This document shows, one piece after another, positions 44,482 to 54,623 of a stretch of DNA of 64,000 nucleotides. The stretch is from Elusimicrobium minutum Pei191 (GTDB lineage: Bacteria > Elusimicrobiota > Elusimicrobia > Elusimicrobiales > Elusimicrobiaceae), in NCBI RefSeq assembly GCF_000020145.1, contig NC_010644.1:1302001-1366000 (forward strand), in the 5' to 3' direction. Position numbers and translations under genes: made by a program. The notes under the pieces are model-generated. The model saw only the letters and a program-made list of their open reading frames with translations. It ran no database searches and was not told the DNA's origin. Each line of letters starts with the position of its first letter. Position 1 is the stretch's first letter.

Positions 44482-44620
44482 ATATTGCAAAGACACTTTG
44501 TTGCGTAAGCCTGCGGATAGGAATTTTTTTATTTGTGTGCCACCTCCGCCCTGTTTTCCGGTATGTGGCGCTGTTTGCCCGCCCGGGCAAAAAACAAACT
44601 TAGCTTTGGGAAAAAGAAAC

Positions 44621-44639
44621 CCCCGCCTTACAGGCGGGG
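44621..44639 (-). terminator. Terminator of metK
   Basis: Minus strand: CCCCGCC-TGTAA-GGCGGGG followed by GTTTCTTTTT. It lies 15 bases after the metK stop. The sequence between 44482 and 44616 holds no gene; it contains a GC-rich palindrome, TTTGCCCG/CGGGCAAA, at about 44574-44591. Confidence 0.8.
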
Positions 44640-44653
44640 TAGTTTTATTAAAC

Positions 44654-45814
44654 TTATCTTACAGCGTCGATAAGAGCTTTAGTTTTATCCGTTTTTTCCC
44701 ATGGGAAGCCCGCTCTTCCAAAGTGGCCGAATGCGGCGGTCTGTTTATAGACAGGCCTTCTTAACTTAAAATGCTCTATTATGCCTTTAGGAGTTAAAGG
44801 AAAAACCTTTTTAGCCGCCAAGGTAAGTTTTTCATCAGACACTTTGCCCGTGCCGTGCGTATAAACATAAACGCCTACAGGCTCGGCCTTACCTATAGCG
44901 TAAGCTATTTGAATAGTACATTCTTCGGCTAACTTAGCCGCCACTATATTTTTAGCTATGTAGCGGGCCATATAAGCCGCGCTGCGGTCAACTTTGGTAG
45001 GGTCTTTACCCGAAAAAGCGCCACCGCCGTGAGGGCAGCGTCCGCCGTAAGTATCAACAATGATTTTACGTCCCGTCATGCCGGTATCGCTTTGCGGGCC
45101 GCCTATAACAAATTTTCCGGTAGGGTTAATTAAAATTTTTGTGTTTTTATCACACCATTTTTTAATAACGGGCATAACGGCAGCGTCAATAATTTTCTTT
45201 TGTGCGGCCTCTGTTATAAACTGACCGCTTTTATCTAAAACATCGCTCGTATGTTGTGTGGAAACGACTACAGTGTCAATCCTTGCGGGTTTACCGTTAA
45301 TGTATTCAAAAGTTATTTGGCTTTTACAATCGGGGCCGGTAAATTTAAGTTTTCCGTTTTTGCGGCAAACGGCAAGGTTTTTAACTATTTCATTAGCTAA
45401 AACTATTGTAATAGGCATATATTCTTTGGTTTCATTTACCGCATAACCTACCATAAAACCCTGGTCGCCGGCGCCGCCCACGTCAACGCCTTGGCTTATA
45501 TCTGGCGACTGCTTGCCTATAACGTTTAAAATGGCGCAGGTTTCATAATTAAAACCGTATTTAGGGTCGGTATATCCTATTCTTTTAATCTCTTCTCTTG
45601 CTATAGAATCAACGTCTACCCATGTTTTTGTGGTAATCTCGCCGCCTATAACAACAAGCCCGCGGGTAACATAGGTTTCGCAAGCTACTCTTGCCGTGGA
45701 ATCTTTAGCTAAAATAGCATCTAACACGGCGTCTGAAATCTGGTCACACATCTTATCGGGGTGTCCTTCCCCCACTGATTCGGACGTAAAATAATATCTT
45801 CCTTCTTTTAACAT
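44654..45814 (-). CDS. metK: S-adenosylmethionine synthetase
   Basis: A 386-residue enzyme of normal length. Motifs: [25 protein letters not shown] at the N-terminus, the methionine-loop [12 protein letters not shown], the [21 protein letters not shown] block and [25 protein letters not shown]. It makes SAM from ATP and methionine. It is transcribed alone and diverges from xth. I looked for a SAM riboswitch in the 62-base upstream gap; the space is too short and none is visible. Confidence 0.97.
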   Translation of the reverse strand: MLKEGRYYFTSESVGEGHPDKMCDQISDAVLDAILAKDSTARVACETYVTRGLVVIGGEITTKTWVDVDSIAREEIKRIGYTDPKYGFNYETCAILNVIGKQSPDISQGVDVGGAGDQGFMVGYAVNETKEYMPITIVLANEIVKNLAVCRKNGKLKFTGPDCKSQITFEYINGKPARIDTVVVSTQHTSDVLDKSGQFITEAAQKKIIDAAVMPVIKKWCDKNTKILINPTGKFVIGGPQSDTGMTGRKIIVDTYGGRCPHGGGAFSGKDPTKVDRSAAYMARYIAKNIVAAKLAEECTIQIAYAIGKAEPVGVYVYTHGTGKVSDEKLTLAAKKVFPLTPKGIIEHFKLRRPVYKQTAAFGHFGRAGFPWEKTDKTKALIDAVR

Positions 45815-45876
45815 AGCGCTTTAACCTCTTAAATTTTCTATAATTAATTTTAGCATTTTAAAAAGGGAGCGGCATA

Positions 45877-46644
45877 ATGACAAAACGCTTTATATCCTGG
45901 AACGTCAACGGCCTTCGCGCTGTGGCAAAAAAGGGGTTTATGGAGTGGTTCACTAAAGAATCACCTGATATTCTAGCTTTGCAGGAAACAAAAGCCTCGC
46001 CCGAACAGCTTGAGGGCGGGCTTAAAAACCCTATAGGATACCATTCCTATTTCAGTACGGCCGAACGCAAAGGGTACAGCGGCGTGGCCGTTTACAGCAA
46101 GGAAGAACCTTTATCCGTAAGCGAATCTATCGGCAACAGCACCATGGACGGTGAAGGCCGCACTCTTGTGTTGGAATTTAAAAATTTTTATTTTATAAAC
46201 ATTTATTTCCCCAACGGCGGACAGGGGGAACACCGCATAGAATATAAATTACGTTTTTATAATGAATTTTTAAAACTTACCCAAAAACTTATGAAGCAAA
46301 AAACCGTTATTGTCTGCGGCGACGTAAACACCGCCCACAAAGAAACGGACTTAGCAAGACCTAAAGAAAATGAGGGCAATACCGGTTTTTTACCAAAAGA
46401 ACGCGCCTGGCTTGATAAATTCTTTGAAAACGGGCTTACCGACACTTTCCGCCTTTTTACTAAAGACGGCGGACACTACACCTGGTGGGATTACAAAACC
46501 AAAGCGCGTGAACGTAACGTTGGCTGGCGTATAGACTATTTTATGATTGACACTCTTTCTAAGAATAAAGTAAAAAACTCTTATATGCTACCGGAAGTTC
46601 AAGGGTCAGACCATTGCCCCATAGCTTTGGAAATAAACTTATAA
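45877..46644 (+). CDS. xth: Exodeoxyribonuclease III
   Basis: A 255-residue AP endonuclease/exonuclease. Motifs: FISWNVNGLRAV, LALQETKA, GYSGVAVYSKE, CGDVNTAHKETDLARPK, the FRLFTKDGGHYTWWDYKTKARERNVGWRIDYF block (split here: HYTWWDYK, NVGWRIDYF) and QGSDHCPIALEI. It cuts at abasic sites and degrades 3' ends. A TATAAT at 45839-45844 and GGGAG before the ATG support expression from the divergent gap with metK. Confidence 0.96.
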   Translation: MTKRFISWNVNGLRAVAKKGFMEWFTKESPDILALQETKASPEQLEGGLKNPIGYHSYFSTAERKGYSGVAVYSKEEPLSVSESIGNSTMDGEGRTLVLEFKNFYFINIYFPNGGQGEHRIEYKLRFYNEFLKLTQKLMKQKTVIVCGDVNTAHKETDLARPKENEGNTGFLPKERAWLDKFFENGLTDTFRLFTKDGGHYTWWDYKTKARERNVGWRIDYFMIDTLSKNKVKNSYMLPEVQGSDHCPIALEINL

Positions 46645-46659
46645 AAGGTATAATTTATT

Positions 46660-47409
46660 ATGACAATATCGCTTATAATGATTACAAAAAATGAAGAAAA
46701 TAACCTTCCCGCCTGTTTGGACAGCGTAAAGGGCTTTGTTGACGAAATTATAATCGTTGACGGCGGCTCTTCGGACAGAACGGTTGAAATCGCAAAGTCT
46801 TACGGCGCGCAGGTATCTGTAAGACAATTTGATTCTTTTACCCTCCAAAAAGGCGCTGCGCTTGAAAAAGCCACTAAAGAGTGGGTGCTTAACCTTGATG
46901 CGGACGAATTTCTATCCGAAGAATTAAAAAAAGAACTGCTAGAAACAGAAAAAAACCCTAAATACGACGCGTACTACCTCCCTTCAAAAAACATATTTTT
47001 AGGCCGCAAAATGGAACACAGCGGGCTAAAAGGCAACTATAAAATAAGATTCGCCAAAAGAGAAGGGGCATCCTACCAAGGGGGCAAAGTGCATGAAGTG
47101 CTTATGCCAAGGGATAAAAACAGTTTAGGGTACCTTAAAAATGTTATAAACCATACTCCGTATAGAGATATCAGGCATTATTTTGAAAAATTTAATATTT
47201 ATACATCTTTAGGCGCGGAAACCATGCATGAAAGAGGCAAAAAGTTTAATCCGCTGCAATTACTGCGGCCGCCGTTTGAGTTTTTTAAAATTTACATACT
47301 GCGTTTAGCCGTATTAGACGGCATCCAAGGCTTTATGTGGGCTTTATTTTCTTCTTTATACCCGGCGGTTAAATACGCCAAATTATGGGAGTTAAATAAA
47401 AATAAATGA
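46660..47409 (+). CDS. Glycosyltransferase family 2 (WaaE/KdtX-like)
   Basis: A 249-residue GT-A transferase. SLIMITKNEENNLPACLDSV, IIVDGGSSDRTVEIA and the metal-binding NLDADEF match the family 2 group that adds glucose or heptose to the lipopolysaccharide core. The C-terminus has amphipathic, membrane-associating helices (FFKIYILRLAVLDGIQGFMWALF). It overlaps the next gene by 4 bases. It probably works in cell-envelope glycan synthesis. Confidence 0.9.
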   Translation: MTISLIMITKNEENNLPACLDSVKGFVDEIIIVDGGSSDRTVEIAKSYGAQVSVRQFDSFTLQKGAALEKATKEWVLNLDADEFLSEELKKELLETEKNPKYDAYYLPSKNIFLGRKMEHSGLKGNYKIRFAKREGASYQGGKVHEVLMPRDKNSLGYLKNVINHTPYRDIRHYFEKFNIYTSLGAETMHERGKKFNPLQLLRPPFEFFKIYILRLAVLDGIQGFMWALFSSLYPAVKYAKLWELNKNK

Positions 47410-48170
47410 TTTTATTTCTGTTTTTAACAGCTTTTACGCTATTACTTCTTATAATTATATCCTATCTGCTTTGGTGGATACCAAGGCCAAAACTGGTAGC
47501 GTTAATGTATCATCACATAGGCCCGGTTACCAACGAAGAAGAGAAAGATTTTTTTATAGAAGCTAAAACTTTTGAACAACACCTTAGCCTGATAAGAGAA
47601 AAAGGGTTTAATTTTGTATCGATTGAAGATATTGAAACGCACCAAGCCACAAAAAGTTATTTGCCTTACAAACCCGTAGTTATTACTTTAGACGACGGTT
47701 GGGAAGATAATTATACCTACGCTTTTCCAATACTTAAAAAACTTGGCGTAAAAGCCAATATTTTCCTGTCGGTAAGCCAAATCGGCACGCCCGGCATGCT
47801 TAATTGGGAACAGGTAAAGGAAATGAATGAAAGCGGGCTTGTATCATTCGGTTCACACGGGCTTACGCATAAGAGGCTGCGCTCTCTTACAAGTGAAAAC
47901 GTTTCTTACGAAATGCAAAACAGTAAAAAAATATTAGAAGAAAAACTTGGCAAAAAAGTGTTAAGCTTCTGTTACCCTTTTGGAGCGTTTGACAAAAGAA
48001 TAAGATATCTTTGCTTTAAAGCCGGTTACATCATAGATTACGGCACCAGAAAAGGCGTTAACGTAATGCCGTGGAACGGCAGACACCCCCTTCAACGCGC
48101 GCATGTAATGCGAAATAATTCTTTAAGGCATTTAAAAACACAGCTTATATTCGGAAGGGAAAAAATCTAA
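47406..48170 (+). CDS. Polysaccharide deacetylase, membrane-anchored
   Basis: A 254-residue carbohydrate esterase family 4 protein. Residues 1-24 form a membrane anchor. NodB-type motifs: VALMYHHIGPV, VVITLDDGWEDN (catalytic Asp pair), FGSHGLTHKRL (metal His pair) and LSFCYPFGAFD. It removes acetyl groups from a cell-wall or surface polysaccharide on the outer face of the inner membrane. It overlaps the glycosyltransferase gene (ATGA), implying a joint role. Confidence 0.92.
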   Translation: MILFLFLTAFTLLLLIIISYLLWWIPRPKLVALMYHHIGPVTNEEEKDFFIEAKTFEQHLSLIREKGFNFVSIEDIETHQATKSYLPYKPVVITLDDGWEDNYTYAFPILKKLGVKANIFLSVSQIGTPGMLNWEQVKEMNESGLVSFGSHGLTHKRLRSLTSENVSYEMQNSKKILEEKLGKKVLSFCYPFGAFDKRIRYLCFKAGYIIDYGTRKGVNVMPWNGRHPLQRAHVMRNNSLRHLKTQLIFGREKI

Positions 48171-48176
48171 TAATTT

Positions 48177-48204
48177 AAAAACCCCTCATAAGAGGGGTTT
48201 TTTT
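48177..48204. terminator. Bidirectional terminator between deacetylase and murG
   Basis: AAAACCCCTC-ATAA-GAGGGGTTTT with T-runs on both sides. It lies between two convergent genes and serves both. Confidence 0.85.
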
Positions 48205-49288
48205 ATAAAGATTCAACGGTATCTGCAATTATTTCAGCGGATTTCAAAGGATCGGGTAATTCAAGCATTTCGTATCCTCTTTCCATAAATTCTAGAATAT
48301 TTTTATTTTTTGAAATACCGGCTATATACTCATGCAATTTTGGGGCAAGGTTATCCCCCTCCACAAAAAGCTCCGCGCAACCCGCTTTTTTAAGAAGCAT
48401 GCCGTTATAATACTGGTGGTTGTCAGCCGCATACGGGAAAGGTATTAGTACAGCAGGTTTTCTGCAGGCGTAGAGTTCTGCTATTGTACTGGCGCCGCTG
48501 CGGCAAACAACAAAATCAGCCGCCCGCATAAGAAAATAAATATCATGACAGTAGGCGAACAAGCGTATATTTTTACATCCTCTGTATTCCTGTCTTAATT
48601 TATCATAACCCTTATCACCGCTTATGTGCACAAATTGTACGGTATCGTTTTTCTTAACTATTTTTTTTGCGGTTTTGCTTATAGCCATATTAAGTTTTTT
48701 ACTTCCTTGTGAGCCGCCGAAAATAAGCACCGTGGCAAGGTTAGGATTAAGACCGCGGGATTTTAAAACTTCCTCCCTGTTAAAATCAAGGCCGAACTCT
48801 TCCCTTATAGGAGTGCCGACCAACTTTGTATTTTTTATATTGTCTGAAGTAGGAAGACCTAGTAAAAATATATTTGTAAATTTCGCGCAAATTTTATTGG
48901 CAAGCCCTATTTTGGTATTAGAATCATGCACCGCGCTTTTAATGCCTTTTATTTTAGCCCATACAATAACAGGAAAAGATAAATAACCGCCCATACCTAC
49001 ACAAACATCCGGTTTAAAGGCGTTTATTATGCCCAATGTCTGCCAAAAGGAAACGATAAATTTATAACAAAAAATTATATGTCTTATAGGGTTTGCTGAC
49101 CTCGGAAACCCCGTAAAATTGATTTCTTTGTAGTTAAAATTATTTTTTGTAAGAGTTTTTATGGCCGCGTCTTCCTTTCTTACAACGAATAAAACTTCAT
49201 AACTTCTTTTACGTAATTCTTTACCAAGCGAAAACCCCGGGTAAAAATGCCCGCCCGTGCCGCCTGAAGCTATTATAAATTTTCTCAT
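48203..49288 (-). CDS. murG: UDP-GlcNAc:lipid I GlcNAc transferase MurG
   Basis: A 361-residue GT28 enzyme. The N-terminal glycine-rich loop SGGTGGHFYPG, VCVGMGGYLSFP, FGGSQGSKKLN and CRSGASTIAELYACRKPAVLIPFPYAADNHQ (split: CRSGASTIAEL, IPFPYAADNHQ) are diagnostic. It converts lipid I to lipid II at the inner membrane. It is the last gene of the mnmE-to-murG run. Confidence 0.97.
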   Translation of the reverse strand: MRKFIIASGGTGGHFYPGFSLGKELRKRSYEVLFVVRKEDAAIKTLTKNNFNYKEINFTGFPRSANPIRHIIFCYKFIVSFWQTLGIINAFKPDVCVGMGGYLSFPVIVWAKIKGIKSAVHDSNTKIGLANKICAKFTNIFLLGLPTSDNIKNTKLVGTPIREEFGLDFNREEVLKSRGLNPNLATVLIFGGSQGSKKLNMAISKTAKKIVKKNDTVQFVHISGDKGYDKLRQEYRGCKNIRLFAYCHDIYFLMRAADFVVCRSGASTIAELYACRKPAVLIPFPYAADNHQYYNGMLLKKAGCAELFVEGDNLAPKLHEYIAGISKNKNILEFMERGYEMLELPDPLKSAEIIADTVESL

Positions 49289-49315
49289 TATAACCCTCTT
49301 ATATAATTTATTATA

Positions 49316-50467
49316 TTATATCTTTTTATCAGCTTTATTCTCCACAGCCGAAATGTTTAAAAGCATGCCCATCATAGCCATTGTTATTAAAAAAGAAGAC
49401 CCGCCGTATGAAAAAAACGGGAGCGGAAGGCCTTTGGTAGGTAAAAGCCCAGTTGCCACGCCCATATTAAAAAAAGCCTGCAAAGTTATAGTAAGCGTAA
49501 GCCCCAGCGCAAGCATTGAATTGAAGGTGTTCTTTGATCTTCTGGCTATATTAACGCCGCATACAAGCAGCCACACAAAAAAAGCTATTATAATTAAACT
49601 GCCAAACAACCCAATCTCTTCCGATATAATAGCGAAAATAAAGTCAGTATGCGCGGCGGGCAAATATTGAAGTTTAAGTTCCGAATTACCCAACCCTTTA
49701 CCAAACCAGCCCCCCGAACCTATGGCTAAAAAAGACTGGAACAGCTGATAACCCGTTGTGCCGGCGGTTTCCTCCGGGTCTAAAAAGGAAAAAAGCCTTT
49801 TTAATCTATATGAATAAAAAATTAACTGGTGTAAAATTATAGGTACCGAACATGCTAAAACTAACAAAAGATGTTTTATTTTAGCGCCCGCCACAAATAA
49901 AAGCAGAAACACAACACAAAATAAAAGTACCGGCGTACCCAGTTCGGGCGCGAGCATCATTAAAAACAGAGTAACGCCTGTTATTATTAAAGGCGGCAAT
50001 ATTGTAGCAAAAGACTTACTTATGGAAACTGATATGTTTGACAGGTAATACGCCATATAAATCATTAAAGCCGGTTTAGCTACTTCGGAGGGCTGTAAAT
50101 TAAAAAAACCAAGGTTTATCCAACGATGCACATTTGCCACTTTCGGCATAAAAAGCACTATAATCAAAAGCGCCCAAGCGCCGTATATTATAAACATCGG
50201 GTTAATTTTTTCCTGTATTTTTAAATAAAACTGGGACAAAAACGCGGCAATGCCAAGACCTACAATATCGTATATTACCTGCCTTTTAAATAAATTGCCT
50301 GATTCAAACGCGCTGGAAGAATATGTGAAAATAAGGCCAAAAAGCATAAGCGCCGCCGTGATAAAAAGAAGGCTTCTGTCAGGAACTAAAAAAGTAAATT
50401 TTTTATTTTTTTGTTCGCTCTGTTTTCTTTTTGCCACTATCGGTTTAGCTAAATATACTTTGTTCAT
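49316..50467 (-). CDS. ftsW: SEDS-family peptidoglycan polymerase FtsW
   Basis: A 383-residue polytopic protein (about 10 helices) with SEDS motifs: MLAPELGTPVLL, GWFGKGLGNSELKLQYLPAAHTDFIFAIISEE (split: GKGLGNSELK, AAHTDFIFAIISEE) and GLLPTKGLPLPFFSYGGSS. In partnership with FtsI it polymerises septal glycan strands. Position between mraY and murG favours FtsW over RodA. It starts 1 base after the mraY stop. Confidence 0.95.
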   Translation of the reverse strand: MNKVYLAKPIVAKRKQSEQKNKKFTFLVPDRSLLFITAALMLFGLIFTYSSSAFESGNLFKRQVIYDIVGLGIAAFLSQFYLKIQEKINPMFIIYGAWALLIIVLFMPKVANVHRWINLGFFNLQPSEVAKPALMIYMAYYLSNISVSISKSFATILPPLIITGVTLFLMMLAPELGTPVLLFCVVFLLLFVAGAKIKHLLLVLACSVPIILHQLIFYSYRLKRLFSFLDPEETAGTTGYQLFQSFLAIGSGGWFGKGLGNSELKLQYLPAAHTDFIFAIISEEIGLFGSLIIIAFFVWLLVCGVNIARRSKNTFNSMLALGLTLTITLQAFFNMGVATGLLPTKGLPLPFFSYGGSSFLITMAMMGMLLNISAVENKADKKI

Positions 50468-50468
50468 A

Positions 50469-51557
50469 TTATCTTATTTTAAGTGAAGCTAAAGATATAA
50501 GCGTAAGCACTATTCCTATAATCCAAAATCTTACCGTAACCTTAGGTTCGGGCCAGCCTTTTAACTCAAAATGGTGATGCAGCGGCGCCATTTTAAAAAG
50601 CCTTTTGCCTCCGCTGACCCTGAAATAAAACATTTGCATCATAACGGAAAGCGTTTCTATTACAAAAATACCACCCGCTATAGGAAGCAAGATTTCCTGT
50701 TTGGAGCATAAAGCCGCAACACCCAATACTCCCCCCAAAAATAAGGAACTGGTGTCGCCCATAAAAACCTGCGCGGGATATGTGTTAAACCATAAAAAAC
50801 CCAAACACGCGCCCACTACCGCGCAAAGAAAAACGGCTATTTCGCCCGCGCCGGGTACATAAATAATTTTAAGATAATCGGCAAAGTTAAAGTTGCCCGC
50901 CAGATAAGCGAAAATGGCGTAAGTGCCGGCGCATAAAACCATAGAGCCGGCCGCAAGCCCGTCAAGCCCGTCAGTTAAATTTGTGGCGTTTGAAGAGCCC
51001 ACTATCAAAAGCATAGCGAAAATAAGATAAAAGAAAGAAAGGTTTATAATAAAATTATTAAAAAAAGGAATGCTTAATTTAAAAGCGAATTCCGCGTTTG
51101 GCGGATACATTGTTAAAAATAAAACCACTATAAAAGAAGTAAAAATTTGTATGCTGAATTTTACCCAGGAAGGCATTCCCGCCGGGTTCTTTTTAACAAG
51201 TTTTGTATAGTCGTCTAAAATACCGGCTATGGCAAGCATTATCGTTGTAAAGGTTAAAATCCATGTATAGGGTGAATCTAACCTGGCCCATAAAAACACG
51301 CTTACCAAAAGCGAGGCCAAAATCAAAACGCCGCCCATGGTCGGGGTGCCGTGCTTACTTAGGTGCGACGCCGGCCCGCAGTCCCTTTGGTACTGCTGTA
51401 TTTTATAAGAACTTAATTTTCTTATAACGGCGGGGCCTATAAAAAGCACAATAAGTAAGGCTGTTATTATAGCGCCGCCCGCCCTAAACGTAATATAACT
51501 GAAAACGTTTAAAAAAGATATATCGTGTTTCAAAAAAGACAGGTAGTAAAGCATCAA
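50469..51557 (-). CDS. mraY: Phospho-MurNAc-pentapeptide translocase MraY
   Basis: A 362-residue membrane enzyme. Motifs: HGTPTMGGVLIL, AIAGILDDYTKL (catalytic Asp pair), SSNATNLTDGLDGLAAGS and the His-rich FKMAPLHHHFELKGWPE. It makes lipid I from UDP-MurNAc-pentapeptide and undecaprenyl phosphate. Typical length. Confidence 0.97.
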   Translation of the reverse strand: MMLYYLSFLKHDISFLNVFSYITFRAGGAIITALLIVLFIGPAVIRKLSSYKIQQYQRDCGPASHLSKHGTPTMGGVLILASLLVSVFLWARLDSPYTWILTFTTIMLAIAGILDDYTKLVKKNPAGMPSWVKFSIQIFTSFIVVLFLTMYPPNAEFAFKLSIPFFNNFIINLSFFYLIFAMLLIVGSSNATNLTDGLDGLAAGSMVLCAGTYAIFAYLAGNFNFADYLKIIYVPGAGEIAVFLCAVVGACLGFLWFNTYPAQVFMGDTSSLFLGGVLGVAALCSKQEILLPIAGGIFVIETLSVMMQMFYFRVSGGKRLFKMAPLHHHFELKGWPEPKVTVRFWIIGIVLTLISLASLKIR

Positions 51558-51570
51558 AAACTCCTATTAA

Positions 51571-52923
51571 TTATTTTAAACAATCCAAAATTTTTTCATA
51601 ATTCATTGAGCGGGAAGCCTTTATAAGGCAGGTTCCTCCGTTTTTAAGCACTTCTTTTAAATCTTGCGCCCAATCTTTATATTCTAACGAATATTTTAAC
51701 TTAGCGGCGGGATTTTTGGTTTTAAGGGCTTCTGCTGCAGCCGCCATTTCCGGACCGGAAAGAAAAATATAGTCTATCTGCTTGCCTATTAATATTTTAG
51801 CTAAATGAGCGTGATATTTGGCAGAACAGTTTCCAAGTTCCTTCATATCGCCCAAAACGGCCACCCTCGGGCCCGCTTTCCTCTTGGCAAGAAGAGTAAT
51901 GGCGTTTTTCATGGAAGCGGGATTGGCGTTATAACAATCTAAAATAAAATCAACGTTTCCTATTTTACGTTCTTCCATACGCATAGGCATGGCTTCATAG
52001 GCGGCAAGGCCTTTTTCAATATTATCTTTATACAAGCCTAAAGCTATAGCGCCGGCGGCCGCGGCCGCGGCGTTAAGTTTGTTATGTTTTTCAAACTGCA
52101 AATCAAAGGAAAACACTTCCCCTTTATAAACAAACTCTAAGTTTTTTTTGTTTTTTATCTGTAAATCGGCTCCGCTTTTAAAGCCGAAGCTTATGGCTTT
52201 GCCTTTATATTCGGTTTTAAGTTTTTTAAGCATGGCGTCGTCAGAATTAAAAACAAGTATGCCGCCAAAGTTAAGGCAGTCTATAAGTTCGGTTTTAGTT
52301 TCGTAAACCGTTTTTAAATCCTTAAAAAACTGCAAATGCGCGGCCGAAACATTTGTTATTATAGCCACGTCGGGCAAAGTGGGTTTGCCTATTTCTAAAA
52401 TGTCGCCTTTTTTAGAAGCGCCCAATTCAAAAACGCCGAATTTATCTTTAGAGTCAATCTCCAAAAGCGAGAAAGGCAGCCCGAACTGGTTGTTTAAATT
52501 GCCCATATTAGCCCTTGCGGGGCCGGAAGTTTTGCATATTGAAAGAAGCATTTGTTTTGTTGTGCTTTTACCGTTTGATCCCGTGATAGCCACAACTTTA
52601 AGATCCGACCTTCTTCTGTGGTAAGCGGCAAGCGTTTGAAGGGCCGTTAAAGTATTTTCAACCTCAACTAAAGCGGTATTTTTTAAATCAATTTTATCAG
52701 CGAAAAACTTATCCGCCACAAGCGCGGACGCGCCCGCGTCAACCGCGTTTTGCAAAAAAGTGTTGCCGTCAAATTTTTCGCCTTTAAGAGCCCAAAAAAT
52801 ATCCCCTTTAGTTAATTTTCTGCTGTCGGTAATAAAAGCGTTAAACGGCATTAAAGGATTTCCTTGTATTATCCGTCCGTCAACTATTTTCGCAAAGCTG
52901 CCAAGCGTTAAATTAAGATACAT
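51571..52923 (-). CDS. murF: UDP-MurNAc-tripeptide:D-Ala-D-Ala ligase MurF
   Basis: A 450-residue Mur ligase. The ATP loop is VVAITGSNGKSTTKQ, followed by NLNNQFGLPFSLL, which is the MurF version of the substrate loop, and FELGASKKGDI. It adds D-Ala-D-Ala to the stem peptide. No murE precedes it and no murD follows mraY in this cluster. Confidence 0.95.
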   Translation of the reverse strand: MYLNLTLGSFAKIVDGRIIQGNPLMPFNAFITDSRKLTKGDIFWALKGEKFDGNTFLQNAVDAGASALVADKFFADKIDLKNTALVEVENTLTALQTLAAYHRRRSDLKVVAITGSNGKSTTKQMLLSICKTSGPARANMGNLNNQFGLPFSLLEIDSKDKFGVFELGASKKGDILEIGKPTLPDVAIITNVSAAHLQFFKDLKTVYETKTELIDCLNFGGILVFNSDDAMLKKLKTEYKGKAISFGFKSGADLQIKNKKNLEFVYKGEVFSFDLQFEKHNKLNAAAAAAGAIALGLYKDNIEKGLAAYEAMPMRMEERKIGNVDFILDCYNANPASMKNAITLLAKRKAGPRVAVLGDMKELGNCSAKYHAHLAKILIGKQIDYIFLSGPEMAAAAEALKTKNPAAKLKYSLEYKDWAQDLKEVLKNGGTCLIKASRSMNYEKILDCLK

Positions 52924-52934
52924 TTTATACTCCG

Positions 52935-54623
52935 TTATTTTTCGTCCCCGGGATTATCAGGAACTACTGCGTAAATTGTTATAAGTCTTTTAGCTATTTC
53001 GGCAAAAGCGGGCGCAGCGCTTTGCCCGCCGAATACGGGCTTAGCGGGCTGGTCCAAAACAAAAAGTATGGTAAACTCGGGGTCAGTAGCCGGAAAAAAA
53101 CCGCAAAAAGAAACTATGTGGCTTTTTTTGGCGTAGCCGCCTTCACCGCTCGCTTTTTCCGCAGTGCCTGTTTTGCCGGCAATCGTATATCCTTTTACCT
53201 GCGCTCTTTTACCCGTTCCCACGCTTACTACAGAACGTAAAATTTCCGTCATATCCTTTGATGTCTGAGGCTTTAAAACAGCTCTTATTCTATTAGCTTT
53301 TGCCTTATAAACAACCTTACCCCTTCCGTCTTGCATTTTATTTATTATATGGGGCTGCATTAAATAACCCCCGTTAGCTATAGCGGAATAAGCGTTAACA
53401 AGCTGTATACCCGTAAGAGAAATACCGTACCCGTAGCCCGCGCTGGCCGTATCCACACGGGTCCATTTGGCGTAAGGCCTTACGGTTCCCCTGGCCTCGC
53501 CCTGGAAGCCCACGTCGGTCTTTGTACCGAAACCAAAAGACTTAATGTAATAAAAAAAGTCCTTAGGCCCAAGTTCAACGGCAAGTTTAGCAACCCCTCT
53601 GTTGGAGGAAACCTCCATAATTTTTGTTATGGAAAGTTCATTGCCGTGCGCGGCTGTGGCGTCACGCACGGAAAAGCCGGAGCTTACAAGCCATCTGTCT
53701 TTTTCCTCAAATTTTAAAACGTCTTTTTTATTAGCGGTGCCGCTGTCTATGGCTGAAGCTGTTGTAATGGCTTTAAATGTGGATCCTGGTTCGTACGTAA
53801 ACTGAAAAGCCATTGACTGCCCGTCTTTTACCGGATATGAAGCCGCCGCTATAATATTACCTGTTTTTGGGTTTTGAACAATGGCCATGCCTCTTTCGGC
53901 GTCGTTTTCTTTAACGTATTTTTCTAAAATTTCTTCAACATGGTATTGGGCCAAAGAATCTATTGTGAGGTAAATATCAGAAACATTTGTTTCTTCTTTC
54001 ATACCTCTCTCATAAATAATTTGCCCTCTGCGCGCGCGCACAGCGCGCTTTTTACCTATATCTTGGCTGAGCTCTTTATTATAAAGCTGCTCAATACCCG
54101 AAAGCCCTAAATTTTTTGAATTGGCCGCCCCTATTAAATCTATACCCATTTTTTCATAAGGGTGTATTCTTTCATACTCAGGGCTAAGCTCAATACCAGT
54201 AAGCCTGTTCTTTCTTATTTCCTCGGTAAGACGGGTATAAGTTTCGGGTTTAATTTTTTTATCAACGTAAAAGAAATTATCTTTAGTAGACCACTTTTTT
54301 AAAATATCTTTTTTAGAAACTCCGAGCACGGAGGAAAGAACCGCTACGGCTTTATTTTTATCATTAACATATTTTTTTAAAACAGCGCAGGAATGGGTGC
54401 GCAAACTTTCGGCCATGAGATTGCCGTTAACGTCTAAAATATTGCCTCTTACTCTATCCTCAGCAAGATACGCGTAAATAGATTTTTCGGTTCTGGCGCT
54501 GAACTCGTCATGCTTAAAAGTTTGCAAATAGAAAAGCCTGCACGCCACCAGCAGCGCAGGAATAAGACAAATTATTCCGCAAATTTTTATTCTTGTTTTT
54601 GTGTTATAAACTATATTATTCAT
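52935..54623 (-). CDS. ftsI: Penicillin-binding protein, FtsI/PBP3 transpeptidase
   Basis: A 562-residue class B PBP. An N-terminal membrane anchor (about residues 14-32), a pedestal domain with VRGNILDVNGNLMAESL, and a transpeptidase domain with the three active-site motifs: STFK (in PGSTFKAITTA), SSN (VSSNRGVAKL) and KTG (AGKTGTAEKA). It cross-links septal peptidoglycan with FtsW. It overlaps ftsL by 4 bases. Confidence 0.96.
   Translation of the reverse strand: MNNIVYNTKTRIKICGIICLIPALLVACRLFYLQTFKHDEFSARTEKSIYAYLAEDRVRGNILDVNGNLMAESLRTHSCAVLKKYVNDKNKAVAVLSSVLGVSKKDILKKWSTKDNFFYVDKKIKPETYTRLTEEIRKNRLTGIELSPEYERIHPYEKMGIDLIGAANSKNLGLSGIEQLYNKELSQDIGKKRAVRARRGQIIYERGMKEETNVSDIYLTIDSLAQYHVEEILEKYVKENDAERGMAIVQNPKTGNIIAAASYPVKDGQSMAFQFTYEPGSTFKAITTASAIDSGTANKKDVLKFEEKDRWLVSSGFSVRDATAAHGNELSITKIMEVSSNRGVAKLAVELGPKDFFYYIKSFGFGTKTDVGFQGEARGTVRPYAKWTRVDTASAGYGYGISLTGIQLVNAYSAIANGGYLMQPHIINKMQDGRGKVVYKAKANRIRAVLKPQTSKDMTEILRSVVSVGTGKRAQVKGYTIAGKTGTAEKASGEGGYAKKSHIVSFCGFFPATDPEFTILFVLDQPAKPVFGGQSAAPAFAEIAKRLITIYAVVPDNPGDEK

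Noticed and set aside
44498-44764. 88-codon frame between the lipoproteins and metK
   Set aside because: Half of it lies antisense to the conserved end of metK and it crosses the metK terminator.
45815-45876. Possible SAM riboswitch before metK
   Set aside because: The gap is 62 bases, shared by two divergent genes, and holds no stem array or conserved SAM aptamer core.
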